Assembly (NCBI GenBank): GCA_040387555.1
Contig: JAZKDO010000003.1
Coordinates: 992,001 to 1,056,000 of the forward strand
Source of the DNA: UBA4416 sp040387555
GTDB taxonomy: Bacteria; Bacteroidota; Bacteroidia; B-17B0; Aurantibacillaceae
Direction: 5' to 3'
Length of the DNA stretch: 64,000 nt
Below the pieces are notes generated by a model. It was given only the letters and a program-made list of their open reading frames with translations. It did not search any database and was not told where the DNA came from. The position numbers and the translations under genes were made by a program. Of the stretch, positions 43,977 through 52,997 are shown one piece after another (the stretch's first letter is position 1; the number at the start of each line of letters is the position of its first letter).

Positions 43977-44711
43977 ATGAAACGCGCGGCTGACACAAGT
44001 ATTATTGAACGACTTCAAAAACAGATAGCGGAGCTGCAATGTAACCGAACGCACGAAGCTGAGCAGCCTATCAGCATAGGCCTTGGTGAAATGGAATCTG
44101 CTTTCCCCGAAAATGTATTTGCAAAAGGGGCGGTTCATGAATTGATTAGTAATTGTGCCGAAGAAGCTACCTGTACCAGTGGTTTTATTTCTGTCATACT
44201 TGGTAAGCTGATGTGTAACAGCGGGTATTGCCTTTGGATAAGTACGGTGCCAAGGAGAAGCATTTTTCCTACTGCTTTAAAAGGTTTTGGGATAGATCCG
44301 GAACGGATTTTATTTGTAGATGCCGGTAAAACAAAAGATACGTTATGGGCTGTTGAAGAAGCCTTAAAATGTGATGCACTCGTTGCTGTGGTTGGAGAAA
44401 TTACCGAGCTCAGTTTTAATGATTCTCGGCGATTGCAATTAGCAGTTGAAAAAAGCCATGTCACAGGATTTATTCATCGCTTTCAACCAAAGTCAGAAAA
44501 TGCAGTGGCCTGTGTGAGCCGTTGGAAAATAAAACCTGTTGCTAGTATGATAGTAGAAACGCCAGGCGTTGGTTTTTCGAGATGGCATGTGGAATTATTA
44601 AAAGTAAGAAATGGTAAGACGGGAAAGTGGGAGGTGCAATGGTCGCCTAAAGGATTAGAATATATTTTACCTGAACAACAAATAGAAATTGAAGAACGAC
44701 AAATTGGTTAA
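43977..44711 (+). CDS. imuA: ImuA-type RecA-like accessory protein
   Basis: A 244-residue protein related to the RecA core and to ImuA/SulA-like proteins, which help recruit or regulate the error-prone polymerases in the same operon. It has no signal peptide. The segment AKGAVHELIS followed by CLWISTVPRRSIFPTALKGFGIDPERILFVDAG matches the ImuA pattern (key parts: FGIDPERILFVDA and LVAVVGEITELSFNDSRRL). No Walker A motif of the RecA type is seen. It starts at ATG 43977 after a short purine stretch (GCAGG). imuB follows three bases after its stop. Confidence 0.88.
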   Translation: MKRAADTSIIERLQKQIAELQCNRTHEAEQPISIGLGEMESAFPENVFAKGAVHELISNCAEEATCTSGFISVILGKLMCNSGYCLWISTVPRRSIFPTALKGFGIDPERILFVDAGKTKDTLWAVEEALKCDALVAVVGEITELSFNDSRRLQLAVEKSHVTGFIHRFQPKSENAVACVSRWKIKPVASMIVETPGVGFSRWHVELLKVRNGKTGKWEVQWSPKGLEYILPEQQIEIEERQIG

Positions 44712-44714
44712 AAC

Positions 44715-46211
44715 ATGAGCAGAAGGATGGTGGTGATATGGTTCCCTCATTTGGTAACTGACCGATTGTTGCGTAAACAACCTGAATTAAAAGAGCTGCC
44801 TTTTGTTTTGGTCATGCAGGAAAGGGGGCGGCGAATCGTTAAGGCAGTTAATATTTTAGCAAAAGAAAAAGGGATTCATGAACCGATGGTGTTGGCAGAC
44901 TGTAAAGCGTTAGTACCTGAATTAACCGTGTTGGATTATGATGCAAGTGAACCAAAGAAGTTATTGAATGCGCTTGCAGAATGGTGCCTTCGTTACAGCC
45001 CTTTTGTTGCGATTGAGTTACCCGATGTGTTGATACTGGATGCCAGTGGTTGTACCCATTTGTGGGGCGGCGAAGAAAATTATTTAAATGATATTCATAA
45101 AAAATTTAGTGAGTTTGGTTATACCATCCGCAGCGCCATGGCAGATACACTGGGCACGGCTTGGGCCGTTTGTCGTTTTGGAGAAAACAAAAGTAGGATT
45201 GAGGCAAGTAATGAAATGAAAATTCTTTCTGCTTTACCGCCTGCTGCATTAAGATTAGAGCCTGGTATTTTAGAGAAACTGGATAAGCTGGGATTAAAAA
45301 CAATCGGCAGTTTTATCACCATGCCTAGTACTGCTTTACGAAGGCGTTTTGGACAAAGTATACTGCAACGACTGGCGCAAGCCTTGGGTGAAGAAATGGA
45401 GATCATTGAACCTGTGCAACCTATTGTACAATTCCAGGAACGCTTACCAAGTTTAGAACCAATCCGCACGGCTGATGGTATTGAAATAGCCATTAAAGAG
45501 TTATTACACATGCTCTGTGAACGTTTACAAAAAGAAATGAAAGGATTGCGTAAATGCATCTTAACCTGTTATCGCATAGATGGCGGCGTCGTAAAAACAG
45601 AAGTGGGTACCAGCAAAGCTTCGCGTAATACGTTACACATATTTAAACTGTTCGAAAATAAAATTGCGCAAATAGAACCGGACCTTGGTATTGAATTATT
45701 TGTGATGGATGTGCCAGTCGTTGAAGATTTAATTAGTTCTCAGGATGCATTATGGACAGTAAGTGGCAAGGACGAATCCGCTATTGCTGAATTACTGGAC
45801 AGACTTTCTGGTAAAACTGGTGTACAGGCTATTCACCGTTTTTTACCTTCAGAACATTACTGGCCGGAACGTTCTTTTAAAGAAGCTACTTCATTGACTG
45901 AAAAGCCAACTATAGAATGGAGAACTGATCTTCCTAGGCCATTACATATTTTACCGGTGCCTGAATTAATTGAAGTCTCTGTTCCTATGCCCGATTATCC
46001 ACCTTTATTATTTATCTATAAAAAAGTTAGGCATCACGTCAAAAAAGCAGATGGCCCTGAGCGCATAGAACAGGAATGGTGGTTGCAAAACGGATTGTAT
46101 AGAGATTATTATTGTGTAGAAGATGAACAGGGAGCGCGTTACTGGGTATTCCGTTCTGGCGACTATGATAGTGGAAATGTAAAATGGTTTATACATGGAT
46201 TTTTTACCTGA
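44715..46211 (+). CDS. imuB: ImuB, Y-family-like DNA polymerase homologue
   Basis: A 498-residue protein of the DinB/UmuC superfamily. It starts MVVIWFPHLVTDRLLRKQPEL, where active Y-family enzymes have a DxDxFF/Y motif, so the catalytic acids appear to be missing, as known for ImuB. ILDASGCTHLWGGEE and a helix-hairpin-helix region (LEKLDKLGLKTIGSF) follow. The C-terminal part (about 350-498) is the ImuB-specific region that binds partner proteins. In characterised systems ImuB is the hub linking ImuA, DnaE2 and the sliding clamp. Its stop codon overlaps the dnaE2 start (TGATG). Confidence 0.92.
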   Translation: MSRRMVVIWFPHLVTDRLLRKQPELKELPFVLVMQERGRRIVKAVNILAKEKGIHEPMVLADCKALVPELTVLDYDASEPKKLLNALAEWCLRYSPFVAIELPDVLILDASGCTHLWGGEENYLNDIHKKFSEFGYTIRSAMADTLGTAWAVCRFGENKSRIEASNEMKILSALPPAALRLEPGILEKLDKLGLKTIGSFITMPSTALRRRFGQSILQRLAQALGEEMEIIEPVQPIVQFQERLPSLEPIRTADGIEIAIKELLHMLCERLQKEMKGLRKCILTCYRIDGGVVKTEVGTSKASRNTLHIFKLFENKIAQIEPDLGIELFVMDVPVVEDLISSQDALWTVSGKDESAIAELLDRLSGKTGVQAIHRFLPSEHYWPERSFKEATSLTEKPTIEWRTDLPRPLHILPVPELIEVSVPMPDYPPLLFIYKKVRHHVKKADGPERIEQEWWLQNGLYRDYYCVEDEQGARYWVFRSGDYDSGNVKWFIHGFFT

Positions 46212-49200
46212 TGGATTATACGGAACTACAAATAACAAGCAATTTTACTTTTTTAAGAGGTGGTTCTCATCCTGAGGAATTAGTGGAGCAGGCATTGGCT
46301 CTTGGTTATACTGAAATTGCTATTACTGATTTTAATACACTGGCAGGTGTGGTCAGAGCTTATTCAGCCACTAAAGGAAAGAACATGCGTGTCATTCCTG
46401 GCGCCCGTTTAGAATTAATAGACGGGCATTCTTTGCTAGCGTATCCTAAAACAAAAGAAGGCTATGCCAATTTATCCGGCTTATTATCCGTGGGGAATTT
46501 GCGTGCTGAAAAAGGAAAATGTTTGTTGTATAAAAAAGATGTTTATGAGTATGCAGAGGACTTGGTGTTTATTATGGTACCTCCTATGTCGTTGAATGCG
46601 GCATTTGAAATCGAAGAACCCTTTAAACAAGCATTGACAGAATATAAACGGATGTTAGGCATTAATTTTTATTTAGGAATGACTCGTTCCTATCATGCCA
46701 ATGATACTAAAAAATTATTCAGAGTGGCAGAACTCGCCAAACTTTACAACCTACCGCTGGTGGCCATGAATGATGTACATTACCATGTACCCGAAAGAAG
46801 GGAATTGCAAGATGTACTTACCTGCATAAGAGAAAAATGTACGATCACCAATGCAGGATTTAAACTGTATCAAAACGCAGAGCGGTATTTAAAAACAGCA
46901 GAAGAAATGAAACGCTTGTTTGCGCAATATCCCGAAGCAATTGTCAACACCAAAAAAATAGCAGATGCTTGCCAATTTAGTTTAAGCGAATTAAAATACA
47001 CCTATCCAAAAGGATTAACCACAGAGGGCAGAACGCACCAGGAAGAACTAGCGCATCAGGTGTTGATAGGTGCTCACAGAATGTTTGGTGAAGATATTCC
47101 TGATAAAGTAAAAAAGAGTATTGATTTTGAATTGGCATTTATAGAACGCAAAGACTTGGCGTATTATTTTTTGACGGTACACGATTATGTGTGGGAAGCG
47201 CGCAGGCTTGACATCTTATGTCAGGGGCGTGGTTCAGCGGCTAATTCGGTAGTGTGTTATTGTCTTGGTATTACACCGGTAAATCCTATGAAACACCGTT
47301 TGCTTTTTAGTAGGTTTATGAGTGATGCGCGTGATGAACCACCTGATATTGATGTGGATTTTGAGCATGATCGAAGAGAAGAAATTATCCAATACATTTA
47401 TGGAAAGTATGGCCGTGAACACGCTGCTATTGTGGCTACGGTGACGCAGGTCCATTTTAAAGGAGCTGTGCGTGATGTTGGAAAAGCTATGGGTTTATCG
47501 TTAGATGCGATTGATAGCCTGGCTTCTTCTGGATGGGAATTTACAGAAGAGTGGCTCGAAGGAAAACAAACCTCTTCTGCGGGATTTAATGCGAAAGATC
47601 CTCACTTGCTTAAAGTACTTGACCTTACCAATCAATACAGAGGTTTCCCGAGACAGTTAGGACAACACACCGGTGGCTTTGTGCTCACTCAAAATAAAAT
47701 ATCTGATTTGTGTCCTACACTTAATGCGCGTATGGAAAACCGTACCAACATCGAATGGAACAAGGATGATATTGAAAGCCTTGGTATTTTGAAGGTAGAT
47801 GTGTTAGCCCTTGGCATGCTCACCTGCATCCGCATTTGTTTTGACCTTGTAAAGCTGCATTATCATATCGACCTAACGCTTGCCAATATACCTCAGGATG
47901 ATTCGTTGGTTTATGATATGATATGCAAAGCAGATACGATTGGTGTGTTTCAAATTGAAAGCCGTGCACAAATGAGCATGTCGCCACGTATGAAAGCAAG
48001 ATGCTTTTATGACCTGGTGATGCAAATTGCGATGGTAAGACCTGGGCCGATCCAAGGAGGCGCAGTCAATCCATTGTTACGGCGACGCAATGGAGAAGAG
48101 CCAATCGTTTATCCCTCCAAAGAATTAGAAGAAATTTTAGGGAGAACGATGGGTGTGGTTTTGTTCCAGGAACAGGCCATGGAAGTGGCTATTATTGCCG
48201 GAGGATTTACAGATGCCGAAGCTGATCAGTTACGCCGAAGCATGGCTTCTTTTAAAGCTGATGGGCGTGTGGGCCTGTTTGAAGAGAAATTGGTAAACGG
48301 CATGATGGCAAAAGGTTATTCAGAAGAGTATTCAAGGAGCACTTTTCAGCAATTGAAAGGCTTTAGCGGTTATGGTTTTCCTGAAAGCCATTCGGCAAGC
48401 TTTGCATTACTGGCCTATGTATCTGCCTGGTTAAAATGTCATTATCCGGATGTGTTTGCTGCAGGATTATTGAACAGCCAACCGATGGGATTTTACCAGC
48501 CTGCGCAAATTATTTCCTGTGCAAAAAAGCATGGTGTTGAGGTGAGGGCCATTGATGTTAATTACAGTAATTGGAATACGATACTGGAAGAAAAAACGGG
48601 TAGATATTATGCCCTTAGATTGGGCTTTAGAGAAGTGAAAGGCTTGCGTGAAGAAGATATGCAATTGCTTGTAGCGATGCGTGCAACTTTGAAATCACAA
48701 AATAAAAAAGATTCTAAATCTAAAACAGCGAGCCATCGCTTAGGTGTATTATACGATGCCGGTGTTTCGTTATCCGCCTTAGAATTGCTTGCCAATGCGG
48801 ATGCCTTTCGCTCCATAGGTTTAGACCGACGTAAAGCGCTTTGGGAAATTTCGGCCTTGAAGGATCATCATATTGGGTTATTTGCAGGATTACCGATGGA
48901 TACCTCTGCGGAAATAGATATTCAACTTCCCGAAATGAATTTATCGCAACACGTTTTAGAAGATTATAAATCGATAGGACTTTCCTTAAAAGCACATCCG
49001 GTGAGTTTTATTCGTCCTAAGCTTTCGCAGTTGAATGTGACAACAAACAAGGAATTAGTAAATGGCATGAATGGCTCTTATATAAAAGTAGCCGGTTTGA
49101 TCATAGTAAGGCAACGACCGGGAACTGCTAATGGCATTTGTTTTATTACCATTGAAGATGAAACGGGTGTTGCCAACCTGGTGGTGTTTGAAAAACTATT

Positions 49201-49486
49201 TACGCAATACAGAAAAGAAATAGTGCATAGTCGTTTTTTAATGGTTGAAGGCACGGTGCAAAAAGAAGGTGAAGTGATCCATGTGATTGTACGAAGCTGT
49301 TATGACCTCACAGGATTATTAATGCCACTAGGTAATACTGAAGCGAATGGCTCGGAAGATCAATCAGAAATTGACAGAGGAAGTAGATACCCGGGCGCAG
49401 ATAAAGGAGCCAAAGAATTGATTAAATCAAATAACGGGGCTTCTTTTCAGTACGATGTGTTTCATGGGGGAAGAAATTTCAGATAA
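46211..49486 (+). CDS. dnaE2: Error-prone DNA polymerase DnaE2 (ImuC)
   Basis: A 1091-residue C-family polymerase for damage-induced mutagenesis. The PHP domain begins at the N-terminus (SNFTFLRGGSHPEELVEQA, typical of DnaE2). The catalytic Asp residues lie in PPDIDVDFEHDRREE (about 377-391), with GRGSAANSVVCYCLGI before it, and VLFQEQAMEVA and FSGYGFPESHSASFALL further on. The C-terminal OB domain is near 960-1050 (IKVAGLIIVRQRP). The start overlaps the imuB stop; a longer frame begins inside imuB and adds non-family residues. The last 40 residues are low complexity. Confidence 0.96.
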   Translation: MDYTELQITSNFTFLRGGSHPEELVEQALALGYTEIAITDFNTLAGVVRAYSATKGKNMRVIPGARLELIDGHSLLAYPKTKEGYANLSGLLSVGNLRAEKGKCLLYKKDVYEYAEDLVFIMVPPMSLNAAFEIEEPFKQALTEYKRMLGINFYLGMTRSYHANDTKKLFRVAELAKLYNLPLVAMNDVHYHVPERRELQDVLTCIREKCTITNAGFKLYQNAERYLKTAEEMKRLFAQYPEAIVNTKKIADACQFSLSELKYTYPKGLTTEGRTHQEELAHQVLIGAHRMFGEDIPDKVKKSIDFELAFIERKDLAYYFLTVHDYVWEARRLDILCQGRGSAANSVVCYCLGITPVNPMKHRLLFSRFMSDARDEPPDIDVDFEHDRREEIIQYIYGKYGREHAAIVATVTQVHFKGAVRDVGKAMGLSLDAIDSLASSGWEFTEEWLEGKQTSSAGFNAKDPHLLKVLDLTNQYRGFPRQLGQHTGGFVLTQNKISDLCPTLNARMENRTNIEWNKDDIESLGILKVDVLALGMLTCIRICFDLVKLHYHIDLTLANIPQDDSLVYDMICKADTIGVFQIESRAQMSMSPRMKARCFYDLVMQIAMVRPGPIQGGAVNPLLRRRNGEEPIVYPSKELEEILGRTMGVVLFQEQAMEVAIIAGGFTDAEADQLRRSMASFKADGRVGLFEEKLVNGMMAKGYSEEYSRSTFQQLKGFSGYGFPESHSASFALLAYVSAWLKCHYPDVFAAGLLNSQPMGFYQPAQIISCAKKHGVEVRAIDVNYSNWNTILEEKTGRYYALRLGFREVKGLREEDMQLLVAMRATLKSQNKKDSKSKTASHRLGVLYDAGVSLSALELLANADAFRSIGLDRRKALWEISALKDHHIGLFAGLPMDTSAEIDIQLPEMNLSQHVLEDYKSIGLSLKAHPVSFIRPKLSQLNVTTNKELVNGMNGSYIKVAGLIIVRQRPGTANGICFITIEDETGVANLVVFEKLFTQYRKEIVHSRFLMVEGTVQKEGEVIHVIVRSCYDLTGLLMPLGNTEANGSEDQSEIDRGSRYPGADKGAKELIKSNNGASFQYDVFHGGRNFR

Positions 49487-49601
49487 GGTTTTTTGAAACA
49501 ACAATCAGATGAGTTTACCTAACAACCACTTTTTATAAAATTTTCTAAAAGCGATTTATCTTGAAACTTGTATGTATGAAAGCTTAGTATTGAAGAAAAA
49601 T

Positions 49602-49949
49602 TTAGTCAGCTACTGATGGATAGCTAGCCCTCTTTATTAAGATAGCTTTGGTAACAACTTCCAACTTCATTTTTTCAGCGTTTTCCGGTATTTGGTTTTC
49701 AAGTAAAGTTTCATAGGCACTTACCCCAACCAATAATAATTCGTCGCATTGGGTTTGGGTATCAGCATGTTCACTTGCCAAATTGCCAATGAGCTTGTAT
49801 TTTGCTGGGATTCCTTTTAAATTAAATTTAGGTTTCACTTTTACTTTCGCTTTTTTTGCAGATGTAGTAGGTGAGTTTGTCGAAGTTTTAGCAGCCGCTT
49901 TAGCTTTGCGTTTAGGAAGGGTACGTTTATTTAATTTTGATGGACGCAT
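49602..49949 (-). CDS. Small basic protein with Lys/Ala-rich N-terminal tail
   Basis: A 115-residue protein. Residues 1-45 are dominated by Lys, Arg, Ala, Ser and Thr (KRKAKAAAKTSTNSPTTSAK), like a histone-type or linker tail, and the remaining 70 residues form a short helical acidic-neutral domain (KLIGNLASEHADTQTQCDEL, then LLVGVSAYETLLENQIPENAEK). No signal peptide. Nucleic-acid binding through the tail is an inference. I do not recognise a family. It lies downstream of, and convergent with, the dnaE2 cassette and has no operon partner. Confidence 0.6.
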   Translation of the reverse strand: MRPSKLNKRTLPKRKAKAAAKTSTNSPTTSAKKAKVKVKPKFNLKGIPAKYKLIGNLASEHADTQTQCDELLLVGVSAYETLLENQIPENAEKMKLEVVTKAILIKRASYPSVAD

Positions 49950-50088
49950 GTGGGTTTAAAGGTAAGCGTATTTTTTGATGTTTAAAAAGTTTTTTGTGTG
50001 GACTGAGCTTCTTTACATTTCTAATTCTTGGGCTATCTACTTGAAAGAGTTTGCAGATATTGCAAGACGGTAGCCGAACGAATAAAAA

Positions 50089-50116
50089 AAAGCCCTTACA
50101 AGTGTAAGAGCTTTTA
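50089..50116 (-). terminator. Intrinsic terminator after the two small lipoproteins
   Basis: On the minus strand AAAAGCtCTTACA pairs with TGTAAGgGCTTTT and runs into T8. It lies 19 bases after the second small lipoprotein gene. Confidence 0.88.
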
Positions 50117-50134
50117 AATACTAATGAGTGCGTG

Positions 50135-50389
50135 TTATTTTAATTGACAGTCACTATCATTTATTACTGTTGTGTTAGTATTTACATTCACAGACTTACT
50201 ATGAATACAGGCTAATTTTGCAGTACGCTTCGTGGTATTAATCATTACAGTTTGATTCACTTCTGAAGAAGTGTTTGTTGTATTACTATTCTCTACGATA
50301 GTAGATGTTTTACATTCACAGATCCTGTCTTTTTTACATGATACCATTGTTAAACTAACAATAGTTACCATTAATAGAATTTTTTTCAT
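50135..50389 (-). CDS. Small Cys-containing lipoprotein, second of a pair
   Basis: An 84-residue predicted lipoprotein (MKKILLMVTIVSLTMVSC, Cys18 then KKDR). The mature part starts CKKDRICECKTS, is rich in Thr, Asn and Ser, and ends NDSDCQLK. With its neighbour it shares CKKD..C.C near the lipid anchor, a central TK..AK..CI and a final C.L, so they are tandem paralogues. Function unknown. It begins ten bases after the first copy ends and is followed by a terminator. Confidence 0.72.
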   Translation of the reverse strand: MKKILLMVTIVSLTMVSCKKDRICECKTSTIVENSNTTNTSSEVNQTVMINTTKRTAKLACIHSKSVNVNTNTTVINDSDCQLK

Positions 50390-50399
50390 CTTGTTTGAA

Positions 50400-50606
50400 T
50401 TAATTTAATGAACAGGAGGAAGTATAAGTAACTCCGTTGTTTGTTTGAGAAGTACTGATACAGTTCGCTTTCGCCTGTGCTTTTGTAACATTAACCAAAG
50501 TAGTTGTTGATGTCCCATTCGCATCGCTGCACGTGCAAACTTTGTCTTTTTTACAAGATGCCATTGATAATCCCGCTAATGCGGTAAATAAAAAAACTGT
50601 TTTCAT
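50400..50606 (-). CDS. Small Cys-containing lipoprotein, first of a pair
   Basis: A 68-residue predicted lipoprotein (MKTVFLFTALAGLSMASC, Cys18). The mature part is CKKDKVCTCSDANGTST..., with VTKAQAKANCIS and a C-terminal SSCSLN. I chose the ATG at 50606 because it gives a proper lipoprotein signal; the open frame reaches further upstream but would bury it and cross the promoter at 50640-50668. Paralogous to the next gene. The mature domain is only about 50 residues, so its role is probably structural or regulatory; unknown. Confidence 0.72.
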   Translation of the reverse strand: MKTVFLFTALAGLSMASCKKDKVCTCSDANGTSTTTLVNVTKAQAKANCISTSQTNNGVTYTSSCSLN

Positions 50607-50639
50607 GATTGTAGGTGTTATATTATTTTGAATGTCCGA

Positions 50640-50668
50640 CAAAGATAAATCAATCTTTAATGTCCCAA
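50640..50668 (-). promoter_or_regulatory. Probable promoter of the small lipoprotein pair
   Basis: On the minus strand TTG (50668-50666), 18 bases, then an exact TATCTTTG (50647-50640). Transcription should start near 50634, about 28 bases before the ATG at 50606. Confidence 0.65.
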
Positions 50669-50763
50669 TATTTATCAAGCATTTATGTAAATGTTAACAA
50701 TGATAGTGCAAAAAATTACATTCTTCTGCTTCTGCGCAACGTAGTATCTGTTGCTTAGTGTAA

Positions 50764-52716
50764 TTAATAAACAATCACCTTCCGGCTTTCACGCCTGTTT
50801 ATAGTTTTGGAATCATGGGAAGTATTTTCCGTAAGAGTAACTATATATATACCCTCGCCAAATGTGTTAAAATTAATTTGAGTGGAATAAGCTTGTTGTA
50901 TCGACTTTATTTTTTCTTGATATATCGTTTGTCCTAGTGTATTAAGCACTGTTAAACTAATTGAATTTTCTGATTCCGCCGGATAACGGACTGTTACCAT
51001 TCCTTTTGCTGGATTTGGATATACTTGTAATCCTGCTGATAGGTTTGGTTGTTCAGGAATACCTATAAGGTTAGTAGGGAAATAGTAAGGATCGTTCCAC
51101 ACATTATTTGTTAGGGATTGCAAGGCAAAGGCCGAAGAATTAATAAGCCAGTTCTGATCGGGGTTAGCGTTGAAGAAAATTAGTGCTCGTACGTTATGAT
51201 AATTGGATTGAAGTTCTTTATCCATCCGTTGATACCAGGCACCTTTACTTTCAGAATTAGTACTTTCATTATTCAGTCTCTCCCGGCAACCCACTTCGCA
51301 AATAAATAATGGCTTTTGTGGAAAGTGTTTCGATAGGTAATAGTAAGTTTCAGCAGTCTGCATTCTGAATGATTTCCAATAAGGGGAATTAACAGGAAAA
51401 TGATTATTATAAATATCGGTTGCTACAATATCAATATAATTATTACCAGGATATGCATTTACCACATAGTTGTACGATTCATAAGGTGCATAATCTGAAT
51501 TAACGCACCACATCCATTTAACTTTTGTTGCACCCAATTGCCTGAAACGATCTACTACTTTTCTATAAGCTGTAATATATTGTCCGGGATCATGATTGTT
51601 TTGGAAGAGTGACCATGAATACCAGTCGCCTTCAAATTCGTGCATAAGTCGAATGATAATAGTATCATTAAATGATTTGAGTTTATTAGCAACGGCATCG
51701 ATGTAACTATCATAGTCGCCGTTAATGATATTGCTTAACCTTGGTTGAACAGGATCAAGTCTTCCGTAGCCTTTAAACATAGGTTCCCATGTTATTACAG
51801 GAGTATAACCGTTAGTCAGTAAATTCTGCACCTCCATACCTGGTATATTATTTGCCGTGGTAGAGCCATCAATAGACCAATCGTGAAAATAATTCACATA
51901 CTTTATTTTTTTACCAGAGCCGTTTGGAAACAGACTTTCAAAGTGTGAAGGAATCAGGTCTTCCTGCCCACTGAGTTCTTGCTGAAAAGCACCTAACATA
52001 CAGTAATCACTATTGTTTTTAGATGGAAGATCCAATTCACTATTACCTGAAAGAAGGGTCCCGTCAGAAAAACAAATCATATCCACATAAAATGTAGCAT
52101 TGCTAACAGTGGGATTCTGTTTCTGAAATTTAAGTTCAGCAGTCAATAACATCCCTTTATTTTGTGAAAAAGCAATATCAAAATTACTATTTCCTCCGGT
52201 GTTTGCATCCGTGAACTGGTTAAGAGGTATAGAAACTAACTGCCACGTTGATCCTACGGAAATGGTTACAACTTTATGCCACTCATCATCTTGTGAATAG
52301 TTAAAAACATGATCCTGATCGTCATCATCCGTTAGTATCACATCTAATAGTGCATCCTGATTATTTGAGGAAGGATTATATAAAAAAAAGTTCAGGCGGT
52401 CATTGGTTGGATCAAATTCTATGTAGCGTGAAATGCCTCTGCCAAAACCACCCATTCCGCTGCTCCAGTTTAAATTGAGTTTTAAAACCCGATCACCTAT
52501 CATATCTTCGGGCGACAAAGGGCTGGGAGATACTTCATAGCTTAAGTCTCCAAGAGCGTAGTCACCTTCAGGTAGATCGCTTTCCCCGATATCAAGCCCG
52601 TCAAAATCATAAACAATAGATTTTAGCTGAGAATAAATGGGTTGGGTAAATGTTAATAAAAATAGAGGTACTATAATAATTTTTAATAGATGCTTGTTTA
52701 AAGTAAAGTCTAACAT
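50764..52716 (-). CDS. Secreted glycoside hydrolase, GH26-like (beta-mannanase type), T9SS-exported
   Basis: A 650-residue enzyme: signal peptide (about 1-29), a jelly-roll carbohydrate-binding-like domain (about 35-225, FGRGISRYIEFDP, YVDMICFSDG), a catalytic TIM barrel (about 238-550) and a type A T9SS sorting domain (about 565-650, VYPNPAKGMVTVR). The barrel has the GH26 acid/base pattern LMHEFEGDWYSW (Glu360) and a nucleophile Glu474 in FICEVGC, with ITWEPM upstream. GH26 enzymes are mostly endo-beta-1,4-mannanases. No SusC/SusD pair or other glycosidase is nearby, so it is not in a classical polysaccharide utilisation locus. Confidence 0.85.
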   Translation of the reverse strand: MLDFTLNKHLLKIIIVPLFLLTFTQPIYSQLKSIVYDFDGLDIGESDLPEGDYALGDLSYEVSPSPLSPEDMIGDRVLKLNLNWSSGMGGFGRGISRYIEFDPTNDRLNFFLYNPSSNNQDALLDVILTDDDDQDHVFNYSQDDEWHKVVTISVGSTWQLVSIPLNQFTDANTGGNSNFDIAFSQNKGMLLTAELKFQKQNPTVSNATFYVDMICFSDGTLLSGNSELDLPSKNNSDYCMLGAFQQELSGQEDLIPSHFESLFPNGSGKKIKYVNYFHDWSIDGSTTANNIPGMEVQNLLTNGYTPVITWEPMFKGYGRLDPVQPRLSNIINGDYDSYIDAVANKLKSFNDTIIIRLMHEFEGDWYSWSLFQNNHDPGQYITAYRKVVDRFRQLGATKVKWMWCVNSDYAPYESYNYVVNAYPGNNYIDIVATDIYNNHFPVNSPYWKSFRMQTAETYYYLSKHFPQKPLFICEVGCRERLNNESTNSESKGAWYQRMDKELQSNYHNVRALIFFNANPDQNWLINSSAFALQSLTNNVWNDPYYFPTNLIGIPEQPNLSAGLQVYPNPAKGMVTVRYPAESENSISLTVLNTLGQTIYQEKIKSIQQAYSTQINFNTFGEGIYIVTLTENTSHDSKTINRRESRKVIVY

Positions 52717-52997
52717 GTGATTAAATTATTTAAAATTCATTGTTCCACTTAATTAAATATACTTCGCTGGTTTTGGCTTTTATGTTGCTATTCGTTTATT
52801 AAGATATTTCTGTCGGTTAAAATTGTCTCTGTTGTATTTACCAAATGTTGATTGCGAATATTTTTTTAATGTAACAATCATTTTTGCGTTTACTTTGCAG
52901 TTTTTTGTTTTATAAACAGGTCTTTCACGAAGAATTATAAAAGTGCGATTCTATTTTATTTATGAAAGCGGAGAGTTAAAGCATATCTTTACATTCT

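Noticed and set aside
46184..46210. Earlier start for dnaE2 inside imuB
   Set aside because: The TGATG overlap at 46209-46213 gives the expected PHP-domain start; the extra nine residues are not family sequence.
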